Origin: a virus
Virus record (IMG/VR): IMGVR_UViG_3300013233_000635
Location: 1-30,102 of that record
Reading direction: 5' to 3' (one strand)
Length of the DNA: 30,102 nt
The notes under the pieces were generated by a model. The model made no database searches, was not told where the DNA came from, and saw only the letters and a list, made by a program, of their open reading frames with translations. Below are positions 6,642 to 14,112 of this stretch, piece by piece (the stretch's first letter is position 1; the number at the start of each line of letters is the position of its first letter). Position numbers and translations under genes: made by a program.

Positions 6642-9032
6642 TTAACCTATTACCTGCGATAGCTTTTGGCCGTTTCCGGCTCCGGTGTCGCCACCTGCTG
6701 TATTTATGTTTGATGTAAAAACTGAAAGATTTGGAAGGCCGTTGGCATCGCGCTCGGCAAGAGCCATGAACGTGCCGCCACTGCCTGCTCCGCCCTGCCC
6801 TGATGTGTCCGATACTGTGCCCGGTATTTGGCCGACATAGACATAATTTCCTGCACCACCGACATCGCCGGATAAATCAACTGAGCCTGTGGTGATGAAA
6901 ATACCGCGCCCCACAATGAGTAGCCCCGCGCCGCCGTTGCCGCCAACTCCGCGCGCTGCATAACCAAGCGTTGCCCCACCACCACCTTTGCCGCCAAGAA
7001 GCGCAGCGGGCAAGCCGGTAATCGCAGTGACTTGATCACTGACTGGGTCTTGAGCCGTTCCAATCACTGCAACCACGGGCGGTGCGGTGTGAAGCGGTTG
7101 GCTGCCCGCCAAGCCATTGGCTGTCGCGCCGGTATATGAAGACCCTCCACCAAACCAACCACCGTCGGTGTGCCCAGCGAAATAGCCGTTTTTGCCTTTG
7201 CCGCCAACCCCCACATATGATTTGGTTGCAGTCGATGATGCGCCGTTACCAGCCCCATCAATGATGCCGTTGACGGTGATAGTGCCGGTACTAAACAGAC
7301 GCACCGTGCCGGCGATGGTTAACGTGATGCCATCCGCAATAGTGAGGTTGCCATCCCAATAATAATCGCCAGCGGGCAAGGTTAAATCGGTCGAGCCATC
7401 CCATGTTTGTAATGCTCCGACTTGATACACATCATCACTGAAATACGGGGGATTGAAGCCCGCGATAACCGCTTGTTCTGGTTGCGCAAGCAGACTGACC
7501 TTCACTTCGCCGGTCTTGGGGATCAACGATGTTTTTAGTATCTCAAATACACGATTCAAATCTTCACCGGTGTAAGTATCACGAATCGGCAGCCGCACAC
7601 GCACAGTGTCACCAACCTCAAAGGCAGCCATTTTTGGCAAAAGAGTACAATCCAAACGCATGGGCGGACGCGAAAACCGCGCCAGCACGCGCTGAAATCG
7701 CTGGTAAATTTGAGCCACATAAACGCCTTGGGGGATTAGCCCAGACGATGAAAACTTACGGGTTTTACCTGTGCCATGTTTAGCGATGGAACCGGCATCG
7801 GTCAGATATGTTTTGCGGATAAATTTACCGGAAGCTTTCGGGAACTCATCATATTCAATGCGCACTGTAGTTGTGAGGTCGCCGCTGGATAATATTTTCA
7901 AGCGACCCCACTTGACCGCTACATCAGTATCTATGACCGGCGATTGCGCACCACTTGTGGCATCAACGCCAATCACAGATTCCGCTTGTGAAATATCCGA
8001 ATAGCCCCGCAAACCAAGCCGCCCATCACCCCGTACAGGCATGAATGCGCCCAACACACGCATGATCTCTTGCTCAATCCATTTTTTGCCGTCTGTATCC
8101 TTGTTAATCACAAACTCGAACTGCATACCTGCGGTGGCATCGGTCGGATCATAACCACAAAGTAGCGCGCCCTCGGAATTCCAAGCGGCTTGGTCAATAT
8201 GGTTGGTCGCGTCCATCTTTAGCTGCCAGTGGTCGGGTATATCTGAGCCTTTCATGACACGAAGCGCTATAGATAGTGGATTCTCGTTGAAATAAATGAT
8301 TTCAGAAACGTCATCATCCTGCGCGTGAGCCGTAGCAATAGTTCCTTGCTGCCCACGCACACATCCGCTTATCTGGTTGGCTGTTTTGCTGGTGTATTTG
8401 ATGATTTCATCGTTTATTTTCACATAAGCAAACGTACCAGAGGGGTGCGTGACAACATTAAAGGAGACAGCATCTTGTAGGGCAATGGCACTATCTGCGG
8501 CCAGCACATCAGCGCTTAGTTTATCCGTGGCTGGCTCGAATATTTGCTTTTTCAATGCCCGCTGAATATCGGCGGATGATATTTTGATACTACCACCATC
8601 AGTGTCCGCCGCCGTAATCTGCATGCGGCGCATATACTGCCGGTCAGCCCAGTCATCGCCGGGATAAGTCAGATACAGATCACAGCGTTGGCGGTTCAGG
8701 CCATAGCCTGCTGTATCTCCATCCCGAATAGCTTGTGAGACCAGACCGTTGCGATCAATCAGGGAGAAACCCATGGAGCCAATCGTTGAAATGCCAGAAA
8801 CCGGATCAACCGACTGCGATACGGCAGATAAAGACAGTGGATCAAGAAAGGGAAACCATTTACTGGTGTCTGGTGCGTTAGCCCCAATGGATGAATGCGG
8901 TGCTGACGCAAAATAGAGATCGTTTACACCCTCATTATAATCCCCATTAAGCCAGACGATTTCCATCACCCATATAGGGCTTTTAGTGATCGCTTCTGCC
9001 TGTACGAGATTATTGCCCGTGAGTTGCCGCAT
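6642..9032 (-). CDS. Tail tip/hub protein fused to Gly-rich adhesin domain
   Basis: 796 residues. The first 520 or so have the composition of central tail-tip/baseplate hub proteins (WLNGDYNEGVNDLYFASAPH near the start, FEVGDTVRVRLPIRDTYTGE near the end of this part). From about residue 528 there is a beta-solenoid-like stretch (TLPAGDYYWDGNLTIADGIT) and then a region very rich in glycine (GVGGKGKNG, GGWFGGGSS, GGKGGGGATLGY, GGNGGAG), like the glycine-rich loops of T4-type gp38 adhesins. The protein probably caps the tail and touches the host surface. It stands in the gpJ position, behind tape measure and one small tail gene. Its start overlaps the previous stop as TAATG. Confidence 0.8.
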   Translation of the reverse strand: MRQLTGNNLVQAEAITKSPIWVMEIVWLNGDYNEGVNDLYFASAPHSSIGANAPDTSKWFPFLDPLSLSAVSQSVDPVSGISTIGSMGFSLIDRNGLVSQAIRDGDTAGYGLNRQRCDLYLTYPGDDWADRQYMRRMQITAADTDGGSIKISSADIQRALKKQIFEPATDKLSADVLAADSAIALQDAVSFNVVTHPSGTFAYVKINDEIIKYTSKTANQISGCVRGQQGTIATAHAQDDDVSEIIYFNENPLSIALRVMKGSDIPDHWQLKMDATNHIDQAAWNSEGALLCGYDPTDATAGMQFEFVINKDTDGKKWIEQEIMRVLGAFMPVRGDGRLGLRGYSDISQAESVIGVDATSGAQSPVIDTDVAVKWGRLKILSSGDLTTTVRIEYDEFPKASGKFIRKTYLTDAGSIAKHGTGKTRKFSSSGLIPQGVYVAQIYQRFQRVLARFSRPPMRLDCTLLPKMAAFEVGDTVRVRLPIRDTYTGEDLNRVFEILKTSLIPKTGEVKVSLLAQPEQAVIAGFNPPYFSDDVYQVGALQTWDGSTDLTLPAGDYYWDGNLTIADGITLTIAGTVRLFSTGTITVNGIIDGAGNGASSTATKSYVGVGGKGKNGYFAGHTDGGWFGGGSSYTGATANGLAGSQPLHTAPPVVAVIGTAQDPVSDQVTAITGLPAALLGGKGGGGATLGYAARGVGGNGGAGLLIVGRGIFITTGSVDLSGDVGGAGNYVYVGQIPGTVSDTSGQGGAGSGGTFMALAERDANGLPNLSVFTSNINTAGGDTGAGNGQKLSQVIG

Positions 9033-9550
9033 TAGACCACCGCCGGAATTGTAGTCGGCGCTTGCGCTTGCGGTAGAGAAATTAGATCGAACTCAAAGCG
9101 CCACAGATCAAGTACATCGATCCGGCGTGGTGGCTTTATATTTTCTGCGACGGCGGTGACAAATTCGGTAGGGTGACTCTCCCAATCAGGGTAATACACC
9201 ACTTCGCCCGCTTCCAGGTGATCTAGTAGGGCTGTCATGGCTACATAATCGTCGGCGGCGTTGGACACCCTGTCTTCTTTCACAAAGCTGACAGTGAACT
9301 TATGCCCTTTACGAACCCCGTGCGATACAACTTCGGTGAAGCCAGTCGGCGTAGACACGACAGATCGCGACCCTTTGCGCTTTGGATCAAGATTCGTATA
9401 GCCCCAGTCGAGCAAAATATCTGCAGTTACGCCGGCAGCGGCTACATCAGCCCACGGACTACCTAACCCATAAAACGCTACTGTTTTGTATGGTGATCTC
9501 TGCGGTGTGGCCACCTTTGCGACCCATGTGATTCTCGCTGAGCGCTTCAT
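9032..9550 (-). CDS. Minor tail protein (distal tail region)
   Basis: 172 residues between tape measure and tail tip, where siphoviruses encode distal-tail adaptor proteins. It is beta-rich and has no membrane segment. The phrase TEVVSHGVRKGHKFTVSFVK and the C-terminal WRFEFDLISLPQ fit a beta-sandwich adaptor, but I do not recognise a named family. It overlaps tape measure by four bases (ATGA) and the tail tip gene by two. A role joining the tube end to the hub is inferred from order. Confidence 0.65.
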   Translation of the reverse strand: MKRSARITWVAKVATPQRSPYKTVAFYGLGSPWADVAAAGVTADILLDWGYTNLDPKRKGSRSVVSTPTGFTEVVSHGVRKGHKFTVSFVKEDRVSNAADDYVAMTALLDHLEAGEVVYYPDWESHPTEFVTAVAENIKPPRRIDVLDLWRFEFDLISLPQAQAPTTIPAVV

Positions 9551-11967
9551 GCCATCAACTCCAATGCTTGCCGTGAACCAGCTTCAATGATTTGCACATC
9601 GTTGTTGGCGATTTCATCTTGTAAAATGGGCAGCAGAGTATCTGTGACGAATTCACGGCTACCGATGACATTGCCTTGGATGATGATGTTGGTTTGCGGG
9701 CGTTGGGCTGGCGCGCTGCTGAATGGCTGACTCTGAGCAGGCAGCCCGGTGGCCGGATTGGCGTTAAAGGTTGGCCGCGCATCACTGCCACCACCAGCTT
9801 GGGTCGCCACGCCTTGAGCCACACCGCCCGCAATGGCCAGACCCGTGCCGATTACGGCGGTGGTGTTAATTGCAGCGAGTTGAGCAGCTGTTGCTGCCGC
9901 CTGCACAGGCATCTGAGCAAGCGCAGTTAGATCCCCCGCCGCAACGCGCGCGCCCAATGCCGCCTGAGCTACCGAGCCCAGGGCTGCAACCTGAGCCGAA
10001 GCCGATGCAGCCTGAATGCTAATATCACGCACAGCCTGGGCAGTGTGAATGGCGGTGAGCAGTAGCGCTACCACCTTGTTTTTACCTGCAAACATTTGCA
10101 ACAGGGCAATGCCCTGACCGGTCACTTTGTCACGCAAGTTCGCGATTGAATCGTTCTTTTTCTTTTCCAACTCAATTGCGGCATCGGCCTTAGCCTGCTC
10201 AATTGCACCGATCTGATCGGCAGTCTGCTGAGCCCGTTCAATTTCCAGTTCATCATAATAATTGCTGATGCCCAACAGGGCTTCTTCGCGGGCGGTTTCA
10301 TCTTCGATTTGCAATGTGGTGGCATCAATAAAACGCTGGCGCTCGGCATCCAAAGCAAGGATATCTGCATCCTGCTTGGCCAGCAGCATGGCCTGATCAT
10401 CACCAAAAGCGGCTTCGCCGAGATCTTGGATCTGCTGGAATTTAAGAGAATGGATATCGATGATTTTCTGAGCATCAAGCACTGCTTGACTGACCGTGAG
10501 GCTTTCGCCGCCCGGCTTGGGCTGATCGGTTGCGTCGGGATCACCTTTTCCGCCGCCTTTGATCAGTGCATCGTTTCTGGACAATATAGCCGCAGCCTCA
10601 TCATACACCGCTTTGGCATGGGCTTCGGCTGCATCTTTTGCCATAAGCGTGGACACGCCGCCTTCATCCATGGCTTGGGTAAAATCGAACAAGGCTTGTT
10701 GAATGTCGTCATATTTTGTTAAGTCAGGGGAATCGCTGCCAAAGAAATTGGCAGTGTTATTCTGCATATCTTCAATCAGCTTGAGTGGTGCAATCACTGC
10801 GAACAAACCCTTGGCCAGCACATTCAGCGTTGCAAAGGCCGAAGCCTTGAGTGTAAACAGAGACGAATCTATGCCGCTGATGCCGCCCGATACGGGGCCA
10901 ACCATCATATCAGCTAACTTGACCATGCCGGGCAGCAATTGATTGCCGATAGAATTCGCCGCATCTGTGCCAAGCACACCCAGACGTTTCAGCGCAATAT
11001 CACCGGATGTTTCCATTTTCTTGACGGCTTTTTCTGTTTCTCCGGCAGATTTGCCCATATCGGCCAAAATCTTGGCAAACACATCGGAGCGGGTGCCGGC
11101 CAAAGCCATAATCGGTACCAGCGCTTCGACTGAACCGAACAGCTTGGACATTTTTTCAGTGCTGCCACCTGTTTTTTCTTTCACATCTTCTAAAAATCCG
11201 GCCAAACCCTTGGCAGCCAGCGCCTGCGCGTTGAATTCGAGCCCCAATTCAGCGGCCAGCTTGGTAGCTTCGGATGATGGCTTGAGGGTGGTGGCGATCA
11301 CTTGCCGCAAGCCTTGCAATACAACAGATGTTTTCTGGCCGCCCTGCGTCACCGTGGCCGTGGCAGCCAGCAGCTCATCGAGACCGACACCAGCCTGACT
11401 GGCCAGATCAGCGACATTGCCGATGCTGCCGGACAGTTCGCCAATGGTTGTTTTACCGGCGCGCATGGTCACAAATAACATGTCACTGACATCGGTTGCT
11501 GATCCGGCCTCATCGCCGTATGAATTCAAAATCGAGGTCAGCCCATCGGCAGCTGTCGCCACATCGGTGACACCGCCAAGCGCCAATTTATTCGATGCCT
11601 GCAAGAGTTGCATGGCTTGCGCTGTGCTGGTCGCACCGGCTGAAATAATATTATACGTTGCCCGCGCCTGATCAACGGGCATCTCACCGAACTGTAGAGA
11701 GAGCTGGCGAATCGATGCGGTCATCACATCCATGCCGCTGGTATCATCAAGCAGGGTGGAAATTTCCAGCATTTTCTTTTCAAAAGATGCCGCTTCACGG
11801 ATGGCAAAAGCAGCGCCCGCCGCAGCCGCAACCACAGCATAACGCTCAAATGATTTGGAGCCTCTGGTCACACTGGCATCGACCGAATGCAAACGTTTAT
11901 TGACAGAAGCAAACGCAGCGGCTGTTTTATCTTGGGCTCTGATGATAATGCTGGCTCTACTCGCCAC
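9547..11967 (-). CDS. Tape measure protein
   Basis: 806 residues; fixes tail length and passes through the tube at injection. Residues 55-380 carry the TP901-type tape-measure core (FEKKMLEISTLLDD, ARATYNIISAGATSTAQAMQ, LSGSIGNVADLASQAGVGLD). A long charged coiled coil follows (about 500-610), then an Ala-rich hydrophobic region with GIALLQMFAGKNKVVALLLT and VIGTGLAIAGGVAQGVATQA. At about 1.5 angstrom per residue it would span a tail near 120 nm (inference). The start is a GTG inside the end of the frameshifted chaperone frame, with AAGGAG upstream. Confidence 0.92.
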   Translation of the reverse strand: MASRASIIIRAQDKTAAAFASVNKRLHSVDASVTRGSKSFERYAVVAAAAGAAFAIREAASFEKKMLEISTLLDDTSGMDVMTASIRQLSLQFGEMPVDQARATYNIISAGATSTAQAMQLLQASNKLALGGVTDVATAADGLTSILNSYGDEAGSATDVSDMLFVTMRAGKTTIGELSGSIGNVADLASQAGVGLDELLAATATVTQGGQKTSVVLQGLRQVIATTLKPSSEATKLAAELGLEFNAQALAAKGLAGFLEDVKEKTGGSTEKMSKLFGSVEALVPIMALAGTRSDVFAKILADMGKSAGETEKAVKKMETSGDIALKRLGVLGTDAANSIGNQLLPGMVKLADMMVGPVSGGISGIDSSLFTLKASAFATLNVLAKGLFAVIAPLKLIEDMQNNTANFFGSDSPDLTKYDDIQQALFDFTQAMDEGGVSTLMAKDAAEAHAKAVYDEAAAILSRNDALIKGGGKGDPDATDQPKPGGESLTVSQAVLDAQKIIDIHSLKFQQIQDLGEAAFGDDQAMLLAKQDADILALDAERQRFIDATTLQIEDETAREEALLGISNYYDELEIERAQQTADQIGAIEQAKADAAIELEKKKNDSIANLRDKVTGQGIALLQMFAGKNKVVALLLTAIHTAQAVRDISIQAASASAQVAALGSVAQAALGARVAAGDLTALAQMPVQAAATAAQLAAINTTAVIGTGLAIAGGVAQGVATQAGGGSDARPTFNANPATGLPAQSQPFSSAPAQRPQTNIIIQGNVIGSREFVTDTLLPILQDEIANNDVQIIEAGSRQALELMA

Positions 11968-12441
11968 GTCGCGACTCCTTGATGATATTCAGATACGCCA
12001 TCCAATGATTGAATCGGGACGATGACATTTGCATCACGGTATCGATATCACCATGCCATCGATCAGCCAGTGCATAGACACCAAATAGCTCATCGTCCTC
12101 CCTCAGTTTTTTTCAGCGCCCTCGATCGATACCCCAAGACAAGCCAGGGCAACACGATCCAGCACATCAGGATCTGTTTCTGTGATCAGAGCCAGACGAT
12201 CACCAAGCTTGAAATGGGCAGAGCCATCGGCCTTGAGCGCCAATAAAATAATCGCATGAGCCAGTGATGAAGCTGAGTCAAAATCCTTTTCCTTATTGAA
12301 GGCATTGCGCTTGATACGATCCTGCTTGTTTTCTTGCTTCGGATAGACCTTGATGCCCCACTCGGGCACATCAAAAGGCTTGGGTGCATGGCCGGCGAAA
12401 TGCTTGCGGGCTTGCTCAATTGCGCTTGTCGATTGGCTCAT
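11957..12441 (-). CDS. Tail assembly chaperone, frameshifted long form (gpGT-like)
   Basis: Made by -1 frameshifting: join of 12441-12106 with 12106-11957, giving 161 residues. The last 49 residues come from a frame with no start codon of its own in the needed place, open from the slip site to a TAG at 11957-11959 that falls inside the tape measure start. The tail part reads LREDDELFGVYALADRWHGD and ends KESRRGE, acidic with many aromatic residues, as in gpT-like domains. In lambda, gpG and gpGT bind the tape measure and tail tube during assembly and leave the virion. Order (tube, chaperones, tape measure) is the same here. Confidence 0.88.
12103..12441 (-). CDS. Tail assembly chaperone, short form (gpG-like)
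   Basis: 112 residues, mainly helical and charged, with a central helix SASSLAHAIILLALKADGSA and end IEGAEKN. It lies between the tail tube and tape measure genes, the invariant place of the gpG-type chaperone, and ends on the slippery site that yields the longer form. The short form is expected in large excess. It starts three bases past the tail tube stop, with the ribosome site inside the tube gene end. Confidence 0.82.
   Translation of the reverse strand: MSQSTSAIEQARKHFAGHAPKPFDVPEWGIKVYPKQENKQDRIKRNAFNKEKDFDSASSLAHAIILLALKADGSAHFKLGDRLALITETDPDVLDRVALACLGVSIEGAEKN
12106..12112 (-). promoter_or_regulatory. Programmed -1 frameshift slippery heptamer A AAA AAC
   Basis: In the zero frame the codons are GAA AAA AAC TGA, so the heptamer A AAA AAC sits directly before the stop of the short chaperone, in correct X XXY YYZ register. 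A GAGGGAGGA purine run a few bases downstream and a following GC-rich stretch might assist pausing; I cannot fold it here. Confidence 0.85.
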
Positions 12442-12444
12442 TGA

Positions 12445-12849
12445 TTAAGCCGCCACGCCATGCGCCAGAACACCGTTGCCCTTAAATCCAAATGTGCGCT
12501 GAACCATGCCATCCACAGCCAATGAACGGCCAAGGCTGATGATGATGATGTTGCCTGATGACAATGATTGACCCGTGGCTGAACCTTCGGGCAAAAAGCT
12601 GATGGCAACCTCCGCACCGATGCTCATAGCCTCTTGGCCTGTAGTGTCGGTATCATCCCAAAGGCAGGTGATCGAGCCATCCCACGATGTTGCACCGGGC
12701 TTGTGTGTAGTGGCAGGGGCCGGATCATTAATCGTGGGCTCATTGGTTTGATAGGTTTCTGCGGCTTCGTTCCAGTCCACGCTTTTTACTTCGGCTATGA
12801 CATTAGCACCGACCTTTACAACGCCGTCTGATCCATGAAATTGAGTCAT
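12445..12849 (-). CDS. Major tail tube protein
   Basis: 134 residues, beta-rich, opening MTQFHGSDGVVKVGANVIAE and including VDWNEAAETYQT and TSWDGSITCLWDDTDTTGQE, the pattern of small tail tube proteins of siphoviruses and related myoviruses in which a W-x-G-S-I-T strand precedes an acidic loop. Stacked hexameric rings of it would form the tail tube. It overlaps the preceding 55-residue gene as ATGA, and GGAG lies seven bases before the start. Confidence 0.82.
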   Translation of the reverse strand: MTQFHGSDGVVKVGANVIAEVKSVDWNEAAETYQTNEPTINDPAPATTHKPGATSWDGSITCLWDDTDTTGQEAMSIGAEVAISFLPEGSATGQSLSSGNIIIISLGRSLAVDGMVQRTFGFKGNGVLAHGVAA

Positions 12850-13013
12850 GATTTATCTCCTGATTTGGACTTCGCAGCCCGTTTTTTTGTTTTTGTCCAA
12901 CCGTTGGCCAGCATCTGAGCGGATTGATCTTCGCGAACATCGACACAATCATCGCCGCCGGTAGGCGGGTATAGCCGGAAATAGCCTTTTTGAACGCTCG
13001 CTTGATCAACCAT
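12846..13013 (-). CDS. Small basic-tailed protein, unknown function
   Basis: A 55-residue frame found by reading the gap. It begins MVDQASVQKGYFRLYPPTGG and ends in the lysine-rich WTKTKKRAAKSKSGDKS. GGAGG stands five bases before the ATG, and the stop overlaps the tail tube start as ATGA, so translation is very likely. The other frame across this interval (12803-13009) has no such signals. Order suggests a small tail or connector component; no family recognised. The product is acidic in the middle (GDDCVDVREDQ). Confidence 0.75.
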   Translation of the reverse strand: MVDQASVQKGYFRLYPPTGGDDCVDVREDQSAQMLANGWTKTKKRAAKSKSGDKS

Positions 13014-13024
13014 TTCTGCCTCCG

Positions 13025-13462
13025 CTACACAATCACATCGGGCGCGCCGCGCACGGTGTTGTAGGTAATATCAAAATCGAGATCGATCTTGCCATACGGC
13101 TGATCGCCCTCAGATTTCTGTTTGCTGGTGCTCACCAGCGTGCAGAGCTTCGCCCCGGCGGGCTTGGCTCCGTCTAAAACCGCTTCAACTTCGGATGCGA
13201 TCTGATCCAACTGATCATCCAAGTTGCTGTTTGCCTTGGCTCTGCCTTCAATACGCAAACTCAATACGCGTGTATTGGTTTTGCCGCTCATTTCGGATAG
13301 CTCCACCAGCTCATCACTGGCCATATCGATCACGTTCAGGCACGGCAGATCGGTCTCTTCAAAATTGTAAAGGCGATTGCTATGAATATTCGCGGCCGTT
13401 GTAGCCAGACCGGCAACCAGAGCGACCACCGCAGCACGAATCTGTGTGCGTGCGTGCGCCAT
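13025..13462 (-). CDS. Tail terminator / minor tail protein (gpU-like)
   Basis: 145 residues. The opening helix MAHARTQIRAAVVALVAGLA with TTAANIHSNRLY, then LPCLNVIDMASDELVELSEM and strands VLSLRIEGRAKA, resembles gpU-type tail terminator proteins, which form a ring closing the tail tube at its head end. Its position between the head-tail joining gene and the tail tube supports this. The start overlaps the previous stop as TGATG. Confidence 0.72.
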   Translation of the reverse strand: MAHARTQIRAAVVALVAGLATTAANIHSNRLYNFEETDLPCLNVIDMASDELVELSEMSGKTNTRVLSLRIEGRAKANSNLDDQLDQIASEVEAVLDGAKPAGAKLCTLVSTSKQKSEGDQPYGKIDLDFDITYNTVRGAPDVIV

Positions 13463-13746
13463 CAGGCCTTCTCCAACTCAAGCATGATGAAGCCTGTGCC
13501 ATCGGGTTTTTGTTCAATAACTGTGCCGGTGAAGGCATCACTGAAATCACCAGCGGGGATATCGATAGCCGTGCCATTGGGCAGGCCGGCCATATCCGGG
13601 GATTGAGCCAGCGCAACTGGATTGGATGATTCCACATCCAGTTGCGCCAGATACTCATTATCGAAGATCACACGCACAGGATTGCCGCCGATTGTGGCTG
13701 TGACACCAAAATCAGACAGAAACACGGCGCGATCTTCGGTTGCCAT
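13462..13746 (-). CDS. Head-tail joining protein (gpFII-like)
   Basis: 94 residues with an arrangement typical of gpFII-like connectors: a short N-terminal helix (RAVFLSDFG), a strand TATIGGNPVRVIFDNEY, a central loop and a final pair of strands GTVIEQKPDGTGFIMLELEK. These proteins complete the head and form the docking face for the tail. It is coupled to both neighbours by TGATG overlaps. Confidence 0.7.
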   Translation of the reverse strand: MATEDRAVFLSDFGVTATIGGNPVRVIFDNEYLAQLDVESSNPVALAQSPDMAGLPNGTAIDIPAGDFSDAFTGTVIEQKPDGTGFIMLELEKA

Positions 13747-14102
13747 CAGCCATTTACCGGCTGATATTCAGACCACAGCGCATCACGCTGCCTGGCCGAC
13801 AACCCATCAAGCCCAAGGGCTTTCAGAGCATTAACGTCAGGCGATCCGCTGCCTGTCCAGTGCGCTTCATCATCCACATCCAGTTGATCAACCGCAGCCG
13901 CAAACGCTTCCGCCGATACAGCAGCATCAGCACGGGCATCAGCACTGGCATCTTCAGCCCGCTTCAACTTAATCAAAGTGCGTGCATCTTTTTCACTGAC
14001 TTCAGCAGGCACTTTGTAGGTTTTACCTTGCGATAAAGATTGACCAGACGCGCCGCAATGAAACAGCACCATGATGCAGGTGATTAATGATTTCTTAGTC
14101 AT
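13746..14102 (-). CDS. Small head/connector-region protein (DUF7210-like)
   Basis: From ATG 14102 (GAGG eight bases upstream) the product has 118 residues; a GTG at 14111 is less likely. The part VLFHCGASGQSLSQGKTYKV followed by SEKDARTLIKLKRAE matches a widespread phage small domain (GKxYxVxExxAxxLIxxxRAE) often coded beside capsid genes. The hydrophobic start looks like a signal peptide but is probably the first strand of that domain. The C-terminal helix contains GLDGLSARQRDALW. The role is uncertain: head decoration or completion is inferred only from position. Confidence 0.6.
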   Translation of the reverse strand: MTKKSLITCIMVLFHCGASGQSLSQGKTYKVPAEVSEKDARTLIKLKRAEDASADARADAAVSAEAFAAAVDQLDVDDEAHWTGSGSPDVNALKALGLDGLSARQRDALWSEYQPVNG

Positions 14103-14112
14103 ATCATTCACC

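Noticed and set aside
5575-9032. Diversity-generating retroelement target in the fibre or tip genes
   Set aside because: No reverse transcriptase gene and no template-like repeat of the fibre sequence is present in the window.
12803-13009. 68-residue minus-strand frame near the tail tube gene
   Set aside because: A competing 55-residue frame at 12846-13013 has GGAGG and an ATGA overlap; this one overlaps the tail tube start and lacks signals.
14028-14102. Signal peptide on the 118-residue connector-region protein
   Set aside because: The hydrophobic start aligns better with the first strand of a common cytoplasmic phage domain, and a secreted protein makes no sense in the head operon.
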